Of a stretch of 64,000 nt of DNA, positions 8,328 to 20,283 are shown one piece after another. Under the pieces are notes generated by a model. The model ran no database searches. It was not told the origin of the DNA and saw only the letters and a list, made by a program, of their open reading frames with translations. Made by a program: the position numbers and the translations under genes. Within the stretch, counting starts at the first letter, position 1. Each line of letters opens with the position of its first letter. Source of the DNA: Halomonas organivorans (GTDB lineage Bacteria > Pseudomonadota > Gammaproteobacteria > Pseudomonadales > Halomonadaceae); NCBI RefSeq assembly GCF_014192055.1, contig NZ_JACHXM010000012.1, forward strand, positions 1 to 64,000, given 5' to 3'.

Positions 8328-10082
8328 ATGCCCGTGCTATCGAGCGCCTCCCCCCTGTCGACGGGCCTCGGATTGGCCTTGCTGGTCTCGCTATGCCTCG
8401 TCGCCTGGCCGGCCGCCGGCCAGACCACGCCGGGCACGGCAGGTGACCCGCGCGGCAGCGATGATGTGATCGTGGTCGGCGGCGACCACTACCATCCACC
8501 CTACGAGTTCCTCGACGAGGACGGTCGGCCCACCGGCTACGACGTCGAGCTGACTCGGGCCATCGCCGAGGTGATGGGCATCGAGGTACGCATCGAGCTG
8601 GGCCCCTGGAGCGAGATGCGCCACAAGCTGGAAACCGGCGAGATCGACGTCCTGGAGGGCATGTCCTACTCCGAGGCTCGCGACGCCAGCTTCGACTTCG
8701 CCCCGCCCCACGCCATCGTCCACCAGTCGATCTTCGCCCGCCGCGGCACGCCGCCCGTGGAACGCCTGGAGGAGCTGCGCGGCAAGGAGGTCATCGTCCA
8801 GCGCGGCGACATCATGCAGGACCTGCTGATCGAGCAGGACGTGGGGGCCGAGCTGTTCACCACCGACACCCATGCCGACGCGCTGCGCGCCCTCGCCGCC
8901 GGTCAGCACGACTACGCCCTGGTGGCCAATCTTCCGGCGCTGTACCTGAGCCGCGAGCTGGGGCTGACCAACCTGGTGCCGGTCGCCCGTCCCTTCTCGC
9001 TGCGCTACGGCTATGCCGTGAAGGAGGGCAACGCCGACGTGCTCGCCCAGTTCAGCGAGGGGCTGGCGATCCTCAAGAACACCGGTCGCCACCAGGCCAT
9101 CTACGACAAGTGGCTGGGCCCGCTGGAGCAGGGGGAGGGGCTGCCGTGGAAGCGGCTTGGCATGATCGGAGCCATCGCCTCGGCGCTGCTGCTGTTGATC
9201 CTGGGCGGCATCGTGATCTGGAATCGCCTGCTCAAGCGCGAGGTGGCAAGCCGCACGGCGGAGCTGCACCGCCAGCAGCAGCAGCTGATCCAGGCCGACA
9301 AGATGTCCTCGCTGGGCGTGCTGGTCTCCGGCGTCGCCCATGAGATCAACAATCCCAGCGGTCTGCTGCTGCTGAACCTGCCGGTGCTGCGGGATGCCCA
9401 CGACGACGCCCGGCCCATTCTCGAGGCCCACTATCGCGAGCACGGCGACTTCCCGTTCGGCGGTCTGCCCTACTCGCGCATGCGTGACGAGGTGCCCTCG
9501 ATGCTCGACGAGATGCTGGAAGGCACCCAGCGCATCAAGCGCATCGTCGGCGATCTCAAGGACTTCGCCCGCCAGGGCAGCCACGATCTCGGCGAGCGCC
9601 TCGATCTCGACGAGGTAACCAGGACCGCGGTGCGGCTGGTCGATAACTCGATCCGCCAGGCCACCGACCGCTTCGAGGCGCACTACGCGGGCGATCTGCC
9701 CGCGGTGTGGGGCAATGCCCAGCGCATCGAACAGGTGGTGATCAACCTGGTGCTGAACGCCTGCCAGGCGCTCGAGGATCGCGATCGGGGCATACGCCTG
9801 ACGACCCGTTTTCTCCCTGGCGACGGGACCGTGACCCTGGAAGTGCACGACGAGGGACGGGGCATCGATCCGGCGGCGCTGTCCAGGCTGACCGACCCCT
9901 TCTTCACCACTCGGCGGGAGTCCGGCGGCACCGGCCTGGGGCTGTCGGTCTCCGCCGGCATCGTCCGCGAGCATGACGGCGACCTGGCCTTCGCCTCGCG
10001 CCCAGGCGAGGGCACCAACGTCACCTTGACGTTGCCCGTGGCCCCGCCCGACGACGCTGTCCCCCATCGGAACGAGCGATGA
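8328..10082 (+). CDS. Sensor histidine kinase with periplasmic amino-acid-binding (SBP_bac_3) domain
   Basis: 584 residues. A signal peptide or anchor (1-31) is followed by an SBP family-3 domain (about 46-265; YHPPYEFLDEDGRPTGYDVEL, GEIDVLEGMSYSEAR), one helix (about 278-300), a short coiled coil, a HisKA-type domain with H338 in SGVAHEINNP and an HATPase domain (NLVLNACQAL, DEGRGIDP, GGTGLGLS). It should sense a small amino-acid-like ligand in the periplasm and phosphorylate the regulator encoded next, with which it overlaps by 4 bases. The genes downstream point to glutamine, glutamate or another amino acid as ligand, which is inference. The ATG at 8328 gives a good signal peptide, but its Shine-Dalgarno is weak. 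Confidence 0.9.
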   Translation: MPVLSSASPLSTGLGLALLVSLCLVAWPAAGQTTPGTAGDPRGSDDVIVVGGDHYHPPYEFLDEDGRPTGYDVELTRAIAEVMGIEVRIELGPWSEMRHKLETGEIDVLEGMSYSEARDASFDFAPPHAIVHQSIFARRGTPPVERLEELRGKEVIVQRGDIMQDLLIEQDVGAELFTTDTHADALRALAAGQHDYALVANLPALYLSRELGLTNLVPVARPFSLRYGYAVKEGNADVLAQFSEGLAILKNTGRHQAIYDKWLGPLEQGEGLPWKRLGMIGAIASALLLLILGGIVIWNRLLKREVASRTAELHRQQQQLIQADKMSSLGVLVSGVAHEINNPSGLLLLNLPVLRDAHDDARPILEAHYREHGDFPFGGLPYSRMRDEVPSMLDEMLEGTQRIKRIVGDLKDFARQGSHDLGERLDLDEVTRTAVRLVDNSIRQATDRFEAHYAGDLPAVWGNAQRIEQVVINLVLNACQALEDRDRGIRLTTRFLPGDGTVTLEVHDEGRGIDPAALSRLTDPFFTTRRESGGTGLGLSVSAGIVREHDGDLAFASRPGEGTNVTLTLPVAPPDDAVPHRNER

Positions 10083-11509
10083 GCATGAACCTCTATCCCG
10101 CCTTCGGCCTGCTGCTGGTCGACGACGAGCCCTCCTTCCTGCGCAGCCTGAGCATCGCCCTGGAGCGCAGCGGCGGCATCAATCACCTCCATCGCTGCGA
10201 GGACAGCCGCCAGGTGATGGACATCCTGGCACGGGAGAACATCGGCCTGGTGACGCTGGACCTCACCATGCCCCATCTGTCAGGCGAGGCACTGCTGCGC
10301 CGGATCGTCGAGGAGCATCCCGACGTCGGCGTGATCGTGATCAGCGGCCTGAACCAGGTGGAAACCGCCGTCGACTGCATCAAGCACGGGGCCTTCGACT
10401 ACTTCGTCAAGACCGACGAGCAGAGCCGGCTGATCGAGGGCATCAAGCGGGCCATCCGCCTGCAGGAGCTGCGTCAGGAGAACCAGGAGCTGCGGCGGCG
10501 CTTCCTCAACGACACCCTGGAACATCCCGAGGCGTTCGCCGACATCGTCACCGACGACAAGGGCATGCGCTCGGTCTTCCAGTACCTCGAGTCGGTGGCC
10601 CCGAGCGGCCAGCCGCTGCTGATCGGCGGGGAGAGCGGCGTCGGCAAGGAACTGATCGCCCGGGCGGCCCATGCCCTGAGCGGTCGGCCCGGGCCGCTGG
10701 TCTGCGTCAATGCGGCGGGGCTCGACGATGGCGTCTTCGCCGACACCCTGTTCGGTCACGAGAAGGGCGCCTTCACCGGGGCCGACCGCCCCCGCGCCGG
10801 GATGGTCGAGCAGGCCGCCGAGGGCACCCTGTTCCTCGACGAGATCGGCGATCTGAACCCGGCCTCCCAGGTCAAGCTGCTGCGCCTGCTGCAGGAGGGA
10901 GAGTATTACCCGCTGGGCAGCGACCGCCCCAAGCGGGCGCGGGCGCGCATCGTGGTGGCGACGCATCACGACCTCGAGGCACGCCAGCGGGCAGGCGACT
11001 TCCGCAAGGACCTCTACTACCGGCTGCGCACCCACCAGGTGTGGATTCCCCCGCTGCGACGGCGCCGCGGCGACATCCCGCTGCTGCTGGACCACTTCCT
11101 CGCCGAGGCCGCCGACGAGCTCGGCAAGCCGCGGCCGACCTATCCCCCGGAGCTGCCGGTGCTGCTGGCCAACCACCCCTTCCCGGGTAACGTGCGTGAA
11201 CTGCGCGCCATGGCCTATGACGCCATGAGCGTCCACCGCTCGCGGACGCTGTCCATGGAGGTGTTCCGTCGCGCCATCGAGCCGGGACACCCGGCCCCCG
11301 AGCCGCCGGATACCTGCGATGAACGCCACGTCTTTGCCCCCGACGAGCCCCTGCCGACGCTGCACGAGGTCGCCGACCTGCTGGTCCGCGAGGCCATGCA
11401 CCGCGCCGAGGGCAACCAGTCGATCGCCTCGCGGCTGCTGGGCATCTCCCAGCCGGCGCTCAGCAAGCGGCTGAAGAAATTGCGCGAGGCCGGCTCGGAA
11501 CCCCTATAA
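10079..11509 (+). CDS. Sigma-54-dependent response regulator (NtrC family)
   Basis: 476 residues: receiver domain (1-125; acidic D15/D16, phospho-acceptor D61 in TLDLTMP), AAA+ domain with Walker [10 protein letters not shown] (183-191), the sigma-54 contact loop GAFTGA (230-235), Walker B LFLDEIGD (251-258), and a Fis-type helix-turn-helix at the C-terminus ([20 protein letters not shown]). It activates RpoN promoters after phosphorylation. Its start overlaps the kinase stop. The obvious target is the sigma-54 promoter at 11686-11701 in front of the symporter gene. Confidence 0.95.
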   Translation: MSMNLYPAFGLLLVDDEPSFLRSLSIALERSGGINHLHRCEDSRQVMDILARENIGLVTLDLTMPHLSGEALLRRIVEEHPDVGVIVISGLNQVETAVDCIKHGAFDYFVKTDEQSRLIEGIKRAIRLQELRQENQELRRRFLNDTLEHPEAFADIVTDDKGMRSVFQYLESVAPSGQPLLIGGESGVGKELIARAAHALSGRPGPLVCVNAAGLDDGVFADTLFGHEKGAFTGADRPRAGMVEQAAEGTLFLDEIGDLNPASQVKLLRLLQEGEYYPLGSDRPKRARARIVVATHHDLEARQRAGDFRKDLYYRLRTHQVWIPPLRRRRGDIPLLLDHFLAEAADELGKPRPTYPPELPVLLANHPFPGNVRELRAMAYDAMSVHRSRTLSMEVFRRAIEPGHPAPEPPDTCDERHVFAPDEPLPTLHEVADLLVREAMHRAEGNQSIASRLLGISQPALSKRLKKLREAGSEPL

Positions 11510-11522
11510 CCCGTACGCCCGA

Positions 11523-11536
11523 ATAACCTTGGTTAT
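11523..11536. promoter_or_regulatory. Palindrome ATAACC-TT-GGTTAT, candidate activator site
   Basis: A perfect 6-bp dyad with a 2-bp centre lies about 150 bp upstream of the sigma-54 promoter, the usual distance for an enhancer bound by an NtrC-type regulator. It also sits 14 bases after the regulator stop codon, so it could be part of a weak terminator. Only one clear copy was found. Confidence 0.4.
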
Positions 11537-11685
11537 ATCGCCATAAACTTCTTTATTTTCAATTATTTGTATCAATAATAGCGCCACGGCGTGTCGCGAA
11601 GTTATACCCCTTCACCATCGTGCCTTGCCCAAAGAACCACTCTTTAAACCATACAAAACAATGAGCTAACGGAAACTCCACCATC

Positions 11686-11701
11686 TGGCACGCGCCTTGC
11701 T
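11686..11701 (+). promoter_or_regulatory. Sigma-54 (RpoN) promoter
   Basis: TGGCACGCGCCTTGCT matches the consensus TGGCACG-N4-TTGCW, with GG at 11687-11688 and GC at 11699-11700 in the required -24/-12 spacing. It lies directly behind a sigma-54 activator gene and in front of agcS and glsA. Transcription should start near 11712. Confidence 0.9.
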
Positions 11702-11763
11702 CCATGGGAAGTGGCTCCGCGACGGGAGCCACCACATTCCAAGAGCAAGAGGTTCGACGACCA

Positions 11764-11843
11764 ATGCCAACAACAACGAAGGCGGCCACACCGGCCGCGA
11801 CCGCCTCCCCCGCCTTGATCATCGCCAACGTGGGAGGTGCCGC

Positions 11844-11856
<13 letters not shown>
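11764..11856 (+). CDS. Candidate 30-residue leader peptide overlapping agcS
   Basis: An ATG at 11764, about 50 bases after the predicted start of transcription, opens a frame reading MPTTTKAATPAATASPAL and ending in ...AACSR with a TGA at 11854-11856. It overlaps the first 13 bases of agcS, whose Shine-Dalgarno (GGAGGT, 11833-11838) lies inside it. Translation of the leader could control access to the agcS ribosome site. Its own ribosome site (AGAGG) is poor and the peptide may not be made. Confidence 0.3.
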
Positions 11857-13310
<1,454 letters not shown>

Positions 13311-13321
13311 CGCCCCCCGAG

Positions 13322-13365
13322 CGCGACGGCCCAGCCACGGATGACTCCGTGGCTGGGCCGTCGCG
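13322..13365 (+). terminator. 20-bp perfect hairpin between agcS and glsA
   Basis: Arms 13322-13341 and 13346-13365 pair over 20 bases without mismatch around a TGAC loop, 12 bases after the agcS stop. There is no T-run after it. It may end part of the transcripts, or act as an mRNA 3' stabiliser that sets agcS above glsA. Confidence 0.75.
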
Positions 13366-13404
13366 TCCTGATCCCTCTCGATACGAGCCCATCGGAGAGA
13401 CTTC

Positions 13405-14370
13405 ATGGAAGCCATGCAGCAATGGGTGGAAAGCCTGGAACGCCGCGCCAGGTCCCGCCTGGGCATCGGCCGCGTCGCCGACTATATTCCGGCGCTGGCG
13501 GAGCAGGACGCCAACCGGTTCGGCATCGCGATCTGCACCAATCAGGGCAAGATCTACCACGCCGGCGAGGCCCAGGTGCCCTTCTCGATCCAGAGCATCG
13601 CCAAGGTGCTGCTGCTGACCCTGGCCCTGCGCGTCCAAGGTGATGCGCTGTGGACGCGCGTGGGCCGCAATCCCTCGGGCATGCCCTTCAATTCCCTGAC
13701 CCAACTGGAGGCGGAAGGCGGCAAGCCCCGCAACCCCTTCATCAACGCCGGTGCCATCGCGGTGACCGACCGCCTGGTCGGCGCCTTCGCCACGCCCTCG
13801 AAGCACCTGCGCGACGTCGCCCGCCGCCTGTCCGGCAACCCGGCGATTCACATCGACGATGCCGTGCAGGCTTCCGAGTGGCGACATCGGGCCCGCAACG
13901 CGGCCATGGCCTACCTCATGAAGGCCTTCTGCCACCTCGACAACGAGGTGGACGAGGTCCTGACGGCCTACTTCGCCTGCTGCGCGCTGTCCATGAGCTG
14001 CGTCGACCTCGCCCGCGCCTTCAACTTCCTGGCCGCCGAGGGCCATGCCCTGTCCCTGGGCGAACGCTTCATCGCCCCCGACCTGGCGCGGCGGATCAAC
14101 TCGCTGCTGTTCACCTGCGGTATGTACGATGCGGCGGGCGACTTCGCCTACCGGGCCGGTTTGCCGGCCAAGAGCGGCGTCGGCGGCGGCATCGTCGCCA
14201 TCGTGCCCGGCCGCTTCTCGGTCTGCGCCTGGTCGCCGGCGCTGGATGAACGCGGCAACTCGGTGGCCGCCCAGTACGCCCTAGAACTGCTCGCCGACGA
14301 TCTGGGCCGCTGGTCCGGTATCGTTCCCGCCGGCTTGCCTTCGGGGGGCAGGATGACGCCCATCATGTAG
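13405..14370 (+). CDS. glsA: Glutaminase A
   Basis: This 321-residue enzyme hydrolyses L-glutamine to glutamate and ammonia. It is a serine-dependent beta-lactamase-fold enzyme: PFSIQSIAKVLLLTLAL (about 57-73) contains the catalytic Ser-x-x-Lys, NPFINAGAI the conserved substrate loop, and KSGVGGGIVAIVPG the C-terminal glycine-rich motif. The length is close to the usual 305-330. Lying after the AgcS symporter and the sigma-54 control genes, it completes an uptake-and-deamidation pathway. The ATG follows GGAGAGACTTC. Confidence 0.93.
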   Translation: MEAMQQWVESLERRARSRLGIGRVADYIPALAEQDANRFGIAICTNQGKIYHAGEAQVPFSIQSIAKVLLLTLALRVQGDALWTRVGRNPSGMPFNSLTQLEAEGGKPRNPFINAGAIAVTDRLVGAFATPSKHLRDVARRLSGNPAIHIDDAVQASEWRHRARNAAMAYLMKAFCHLDNEVDEVLTAYFACCALSMSCVDLARAFNFLAAEGHALSLGERFIAPDLARRINSLLFTCGMYDAAGDFAYRAGLPAKSGVGGGIVAIVPGRFSVCAWSPALDERGNSVAAQYALELLADDLGRWSGIVPAGLPSGGRMTPIM

Positions 14371-14496
14371 TTTTATTACTTTCATAAAGACAAAAATCCG
14401 CTCAATTGGCGCCGATATTTAGACTTTGGTCGCAAATGAAGAGTAAGATTCCTGGCTTCACTCGTACTAGATCGGGCGCTGCCCAGGAGGTTCGCC

Positions 14497-15693
14497 ATGT
14501 CGACCACCCCGTCCGGCGCCACCGCGCGCCACCCACGCCTGGCTGAGCTGGCGCTCGCCCTCGGCGGCTTCGGGATCGGCACCAGCGAGTTCGTGATCAT
14601 GGGCCTGCTGGAGCGCGTGGCCGGCGACCTCCAGGTCGCCGCCGCCGACGTCGGCTACGCCATCTCCAGCTATGCGCTAGGCGTGGTGGTCGGCGCACCG
14701 CTGATCTCGGCGCTGGCCGCCCGGGTGCCGCGCCGCACCCTGCTCATCGTGCTGATGCTGGTGTTCGCCGTGGGCAACATCGCCAGCGCCATGGCCACGT
14801 CCTTCTGGCCCTTCGTCGGGCTGCGCTTCCTGGCCGGCCTGCCCCACGGCGCCTACTTCGGCGTGGCCGCCCTGGTCGCCGCTGCCGCGGTGCCGGTCGA
14901 GCAGCGCGCCCAGGCGATCAGCCGGGTGATGCTGGGCCTGACCAGCGCCATCGTGATCGGTGCGCCGCTGGCCACCTGGGCCGGCCAGTGGCTGGGCTGG
15001 CAAAGCGCCTTCCTCGGCGTCGGCGTGATCGCCCTGACCACCGCCGTGCTGATCCGCCTGTGGGTCCCTCGCCAGCCCCATAACCCGAATGCCAGCCCCA
15101 GGCGGGAGCTCTCCGCACTGGTCAAGCGGCGGGTGTTGTTCACCCTGGGCGTCGCAAGCATCGGCTTCGGCGGCATGTTCGCGGTGTTCAGCTATGTAGT
15201 GCCGACGCTCTCGAGCCAGGCCGGCATGAGCGAGGCGGTGGGCCCCTGGGTGCTGGCAATCTTCGGCATCGGCACCATCCTCGGCAACCTGATCGGCGCG
15301 CGGCTGGCCGACAAGAATCTTCTCAAGGCGATCCCCCGCATCCTGGTGTGGTGCCTGCTGGTCCAAGGCGGCTTCTTCTTCGCCGCCAATCACCTGATCG
15401 CCGGCCTGCTGTTCGTCGGCCTGGTGGGCACCAGCATGGCCTTGGGGCCGGCGCTGCAGACCCGGCTGATGGATGTCGCCGGCGATGCCCAGACCATGGC
15501 CGCCTCGATGAACCATGCCGCCTTCAACTGCGCCAACGCCCTCGGTGCCTGGCTGGCGGCGGTAGTGATCAAGGGCGGAGCGCCCTGGTCGGCCAGCGGC
15601 CTGGTCGGCGCCGTGCTGGCGCTCGGCGGGCTGGCGGTGTTCGTCGTGGGACGCCACCTGGAACGTCGCGAGGCCAAAGCCGCCGCAGCATGA
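14497..15693 (+). CDS. MFS exporter, DHA1/AraJ-like
   Basis: 398 residues with 12 predicted helices. The first helix contains FGIGTSEFVIMGLLERVAGDLQV, typical of the AraJ/YdhP/Cmx group of drug:H+ antiporters, and the motif-A equivalent in loop 2-3 is ALAARVPRRTLL. The substrate is not predictable. The ATG at 14497 follows CAGGAGG. The 126 bases upstream are AT-richer and probably carry its promoter. It is not clearly linked to the glutaminase operon. Confidence 0.85.
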   Translation: MSTTPSGATARHPRLAELALALGGFGIGTSEFVIMGLLERVAGDLQVAAADVGYAISSYALGVVVGAPLISALAARVPRRTLLIVLMLVFAVGNIASAMATSFWPFVGLRFLAGLPHGAYFGVAALVAAAAVPVEQRAQAISRVMLGLTSAIVIGAPLATWAGQWLGWQSAFLGVGVIALTTAVLIRLWVPRQPHNPNASPRRELSALVKRRVLFTLGVASIGFGGMFAVFSYVVPTLSSQAGMSEAVGPWVLAIFGIGTILGNLIGARLADKNLLKAIPRILVWCLLVQGGFFFAANHLIAGLLFVGLVGTSMALGPALQTRLMDVAGDAQTMAASMNHAAFNCANALGAWLAAVVIKGGAPWSASGLVGAVLALGGLAVFVVGRHLERREAKAAAA

Positions 15694-16468
<775 letters not shown>

Positions 16469-16578
16469 TGTCAAGGGAACCGGGCGTCGAGTAATCTATT
16501 CGATCTATTCATCGGTGAATCCCCGGGGCGCAGCGACGCCAGCCGGGGTTTCGCCCGTCAGCATTCAGGAAGGCATTC

Positions 16579-16839
16579 ATGGCGCGAGTCACAGTCGAAG
16601 ATTGTCTGGAAAACGTCGAAAACCGCTTCAAGCTGGTGATGATCTCCACCCAGCGTGCGCGACAGCTGGCCCGCGGCTCCCGCGATGCCCTGCTGCCCTG
16701 GGAGAACGACAAGCCCACCGTGATGGCGCTGCGTGAGATCGCCGAAGGCCTGGTCGACTCCAGCGTGCTGGACGAGCCCATCGAGGCCCCCGTGCGCCCT
16801 CGCCCCGAAGGCGAGCCGGGCATCCCCGCCGAGGAGTGA
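16579..16839 (+). CDS. rpoZ: RNA polymerase omega subunit
   Basis: 86 residues. The N-terminus [20 protein letters not shown] and [10 protein letters not shown] are diagnostic for omega, which binds the beta-prime subunit, helps assemble the polymerase and contributes to the ppGpp site. The ATG is preceded by AGGAAGG. It sits between gmk and spoT as in most gammaproteobacteria. The C-terminal tail ([20 protein letters not shown]) is acidic and proline-rich, as is common. Confidence 0.97.
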   Translation: MARVTVEDCLENVENRFKLVMISTQRARQLARGSRDALLPWENDKPTVMALREIAEGLVDSSVLDEPIEAPVRPRPEGEPGIPAEE

Positions 16840-16893
16840 TGCCGCCGTCGTCGCCATCCGCACGGCCATCATGCAACCTTCAGGGCGCGCCGC

Positions 16894-19026
16894 ATGTTCA
16901 CCATCGATGACCTGGCCGACCGCCTCGGCGGCTACCTACCCCCGGACGAGATTCAGCAGGTCAAGCGTGCCTTCTACTATGCCGAGCAGGCCCACGACGG
17001 CCAGCGTCGGCGCTCCGGCGAGCCCTATGTAACCCACCCGCTGGCGGTGGCCAATATCCTGGCCAACATGCACATGGACCATCAGAGCCTGATGGCCGCC
17101 ATGCTGCATGACGTCATCGAGGACACCGGCGTCTCCAAGACGGCCCTCGGCGAGCAGTTCGGCGAGCCGGTGGCCGAGCTGGTCGACGGGGTCTCGAAGC
17201 TGACCCAGATCACCTTCGAGGACAAGGCGGTCGCCCAGGCCGAGAACTTCCAGAAGATGGTGCTGGCGATGTCCCGGGACATCCGGGTGATCATCGTCAA
17301 GCTGGCCGACCGGCTGCATAACATGCGCACCCTGGGCGCACTTCGCCCGGAGAAGAAGCGCCGCATCGCCCGCGAAACGCTGGAGATCTACTCGCGGATC
17401 GCCAACCGGCTGGGCATCAACACCATCCGAGTGGAGCTCGAGGACCTGTCCTTCCAGGCCTTGCACCCGATGCGCGCCGAGCGCATCAAGCGCGCCGTGG
17501 CCAGCGCCCGCGGCCATCGTCGCTCGGCGATTCGTCAGGTCCAGAACAGCCTGCAGAACAGCCTCGACGACGAGGGGCTGACCGGCTCGGTGGTGGGTCG
17601 TCAGAAGCACCTGCTGTCGATCTACCGAAAGATGCGCGACCAGCGCAAGTCGTTCGCCGAGATCATGGACGTGTTCGGCTTCCGCATCATCACCGATGAC
17701 GTCGACAGCTGCTATCGCATCCTTGGCGTGGTCCACAACCTCTACAAGCCGGTGCCCGGCAGGTTCAAGGATTACATCGCCATCCCCAAGGCCAACGGCT
17801 ACCAGAGCCTGCACACCACGCTGTTCGGCAGCGGCGGCATGCCCATCGAGGTGCAGATCCGCACCCGCGAGATGGAGGCCATGGCCAACAACGGCATCGC
17901 CGCCCACTGGCTGTACAAGGCCGGCCAGACCGAGCATCCGATCGCCGAGGGCAGCCACGCCCGGGCCCGGGCCTGGGTCAAGGGCCTGCTCGAGATGCAG
18001 CGCCATGCCGGGGATTCGCTGGAGTTCATCGAACACGTCAAGAACGACCTGTTCCCCGATGATATCTACGTGTTCACGCCCAAGGGCGACATCATGGAGC
18101 TGCCTCAGGGCGCCACGGTGATCGACTTCGCCTACAGCGTGCATACCGACATCGGCAACAGCTGCATCGCCTGCCGCATCGACCGCCACCTGGCGCCGCT
18201 CTCCACCCGCCTGCAGAGCGGCCAGACGCTGGAGATCATCACCGCGCCCGGGGCCCGGCCCAACCTGGCCTGGCTCAACGTAGTGGTCACCGCCAAGGCA
18301 CGCTCGGCGATCCGCCACGCGCTCAAGCACCAGCAGCACACCGAAGCCGTCCAACTGGGGCGCCGGCTGCTCAACAAGGCACTGGCGGAGTTCGAGACCA
18401 GCCTCGAGGAGCTGCCGGCCAAGCCGCTGGAAAGCCTGCTGGCCGAGCTCGAACTCAAGAGCGAGGACACGCTGCTGGAATCCATCGGCCTGGGCACCCG
18501 CGTCGCCCACGTGGTGGCTCGCCGCCTGGCGGACCTCCAGCACGGCGACCAGGCGCCGATCCAGGACGCAGGGCACCATCAGGGTCCGATCGTGATCAGC
18601 GGCGCCGAGGGCATGGTGATCAAGTTCGCCCGCTGCTGTCATCCGCTGCCCGGCGACCCGGTGATCGGCCACCTCTCGGTGGGCAAGGGCATCGTCGTCC
18701 ACCGCGCCGAGTGCCGCAACCTGGCCGAGCTGAGGAGCGACCCGGACAAGCTGTTCGCCCTCGAGTGGTCGGAGCAGTCCGACGAGGACTTCCCGGTGCC
18801 GCTGCGCCTGGAGATCGAGAGCCGTCGGGGCCTGGTGGCCGAGCTGGCCAGCCTGGTCACCGATGCCGACGCCAACATCGAGCGCATCGGCATCGAGGAG
18901 CGCGACGCCCGACTGTCGATCGTCAACCTCACCCTGTCCGTACGCAATCGCGTGCACCTGGCGCGGATCATCAAGCGCCTGCGCAACCTGTCCCACGTCG
19001 GCAAGATCACCCGCCTGGGCAACTGA
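16894..19026 (+). CDS. spoT: Bifunctional (p)ppGpp hydrolase/synthetase
   Basis: 710 residues. It degrades and weakly makes the alarmone (p)ppGpp. Order of domains: HD hydrolase with H48 and LHDVIEDT (H72/D73), synthetase ([27 protein letters not shown]), TGS ([26 protein letters not shown]), the zinc-finger-like helical region ([16 protein letters not shown]) and a C-terminal ACT domain. The intact HDxxED motif supports hydrolase activity. Length and order match SpoT rather than RelA. It follows rpoZ by 54 bases. Confidence 0.97.
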   Translation: MFTIDDLADRLGGYLPPDEIQQVKRAFYYAEQAHDGQRRRSGEPYVTHPLAVANILANMHMDHQSLMAAMLHDVIEDTGVSKTALGEQFGEPVAELVDGVSKLTQITFEDKAVAQAENFQKMVLAMSRDIRVIIVKLADRLHNMRTLGALRPEKKRRIARETLEIYSRIANRLGINTIRVELEDLSFQALHPMRAERIKRAVASARGHRRSAIRQVQNSLQNSLDDEGLTGSVVGRQKHLLSIYRKMRDQRKSFAEIMDVFGFRIITDDVDSCYRILGVVHNLYKPVPGRFKDYIAIPKANGYQSLHTTLFGSGGMPIEVQIRTREMEAMANNGIAAHWLYKAGQTEHPIAEGSHARARAWVKGLLEMQRHAGDSLEFIEHVKNDLFPDDIYVFTPKGDIMELPQGATVIDFAYSVHTDIGNSCIACRIDRHLAPLSTRLQSGQTLEIITAPGARPNLAWLNVVVTAKARSAIRHALKHQQHTEAVQLGRRLLNKALAEFETSLEELPAKPLESLLAELELKSEDTLLESIGLGTRVAHVVARRLADLQHGDQAPIQDAGHHQGPIVISGAEGMVIKFARCCHPLPGDPVIGHLSVGKGIVVHRAECRNLAELRSDPDKLFALEWSEQSDEDFPVPLRLEIESRRGLVAELASLVTDADANIERIGIEERDARLSIVNLTLSVRNRVHLARIIKRLRNLSHVGKITRLGN

Positions 19027-19111
19027 AAGATGCCACTCCCGCCCGTCGCGGTCGCGGCGGGCGAGGGGCTTCATTGGTCATTCCCTCATCGCCAACAATA
19101 CGGAGCACACC

Positions 19112-19501
19112 ATGAGCAACAAGGCCGTCATCAACACCGACCAGGCGCCCGCCGCCATCGGCCCCTACTCCCAGGCCATCAAGGCCGGCAACACCGTCTA
19201 TCTCTCCGGCCAGATCCCGCTGGACCCGGCCACCATGGAGATCGTCTCCGACGACTTCGAGGCCCAGGCACGCCAGGTCTTCACCAACCTGAAGGCCGTC
19301 GCCGACGAGGCCGCCGGCGGCCTCAAGGACGTGGTCAAGCTCAACCTCTACCTGGTGGACCTGGACAACTTCGCCATCGTCAACGGCATCATGGAAGAGT
19401 TCTTCGACGCCCCCTACCCGGCTCGCGCCGCGGTCGGCGTCAAGGCGCTGCCCAAGGGCAGCCAGGTCGAGGCCGAGGCCGTGCTGGTCATCGGCGACTG
19501 A
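19112..19501 (+). CDS. ridA: Enamine/imine deaminase RidA
   Basis: 129 residues of the YjgF/YER057c/UK114 family. It hydrolyses reactive 2-aminoacrylate and other imines made by PLP enzymes. Signatures: [60 protein letters not shown] with the conserved arginine. The ATG at 19112 follows CGGAGCACACC; the frame is open further upstream without conserved sequence. The spoT-ridA neighbourhood is usual. Confidence 0.95.
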   Translation: MSNKAVINTDQAPAAIGPYSQAIKAGNTVYLSGQIPLDPATMEIVSDDFEAQARQVFTNLKAVADEAAGGLKDVVKLNLYLVDLDNFAIVNGIMEEFFDAPYPARAAVGVKALPKGSQVEAEAVLVIGD

Positions 19502-19521
19502 GGAAAGGCCGATTCATGGCT

Positions 19522-19588
19522 GCGCTCGACGACCCACATGGATGTGGGAAGTGCGCAGGTTCGTAGGGAACGAACCTAGCGATCCTGG
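19522..19588 (+). repeat. 67-bp dispersed repeat, copy 1
   Basis: Its first 60 bases match the reverse complement of 49912-49971 at 55 of 60 positions, and the next 7 at 6 of 7. It contains the inverted repeat AGGTTCGT ... ACGAACCT, so it can form a hairpin. It lies in the gap after ridA. It may act as a terminator or be a REP-like element. Confidence 0.8.
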
Positions 19589-19725
19589 CCGCCGGCGGTG
19601 CCGAAGCGTCGGACCGTCGCTATCCTCATGTAGGCTCCGGCGGCGACCAGACTAGGCGTCCCCGCCTCTCATCGCTCGCGACATGAATCCGCTCTTTCCT
19701 CCACGCCTCCGGGTGTAAATCTGCC

Positions 19726-20283
19726 ATGCGCCTGTTTCTGGCCCTGGTTCCGCCGCCGCCCCTGCGCCGGCGGCTCGGCGTCCTGGCCGATGCCGCCCAG
19801 GCCCGCTGCGGCGGCCGACGCATGCCGGACGACAGCGTCCATCTCACGCTCGCCTTCCTCGGCGAGCAGCCACCGGCGCGGGCCACGGCCATCGCCGACT
19901 GGCTGGCGAGCATGACCCTGCTACCCGGCCGCTGGCAGCTCGACCGCTGGGGCCAGTTCCGTCGGCCCGGTATCGTCTGGGTCGGGGCCACCCACGTCGA
20001 TCCGGCGCTGGCGAGCCTGCAATGCCAGCTGTGGGACGGCCTGGAGCGCCTCGGCGCCGGCACGCGGCCCGGCCGCTTCGTGCCCCATGTCACCCTGCTG
20101 CGACATGCCCAACGCCCCCCGTCACCGGAACTCCCGGCCGTTTCGCTGACTTGGGACTACACTCAGGTTGAGCTAATACAGTCGACGATCACGCATGAAG
20201 GCAGCCACTATCGCCGCCTCGCGCGAACGGCTCACCTCGAGGAGTCGCCATGTCGCCCAGAGTCGTCCCCCGGACCATCCTGA
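19726..20283 (+). CDS. thpR: RNA 2',3'-cyclic phosphodiesterase (2H family)
   Basis: 185 residues with the paired 2H-phosphoesterase motifs HLTLAF (H39) and HVTLLR (H121), spaced as in ThpR/LigT. The family opens 2',3'-cyclic phosphates to 2'-phosphates on RNA and can ligate tRNA halves in vitro. The last third runs over the start of the pagL-like gene (34-base overlap, different frame), so the C-terminal tail may vary. No clear Shine-Dalgarno is seen before the ATG. Confidence 0.85.
   Translation: MRLFLALVPPPPLRRRLGVLADAAQARCGGRRMPDDSVHLTLAFLGEQPPARATAIADWLASMTLLPGRWQLDRWGQFRRPGIVWVGATHVDPALASLQCQLWDGLERLGAGTRPGRFVPHVTLLRHAQRPPSPELPAVSLTWDYTQVELIQSTITHEGSHYRRLARTAHLEESPCRPESSPGPS

Noticed and set aside
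11697-11843. Upstream ATG extending AgcS by 49 residues
   Set aside because: It lies in the -12 region of the sigma-54 promoter and would not be on the transcript; the extension is not membrane-like.
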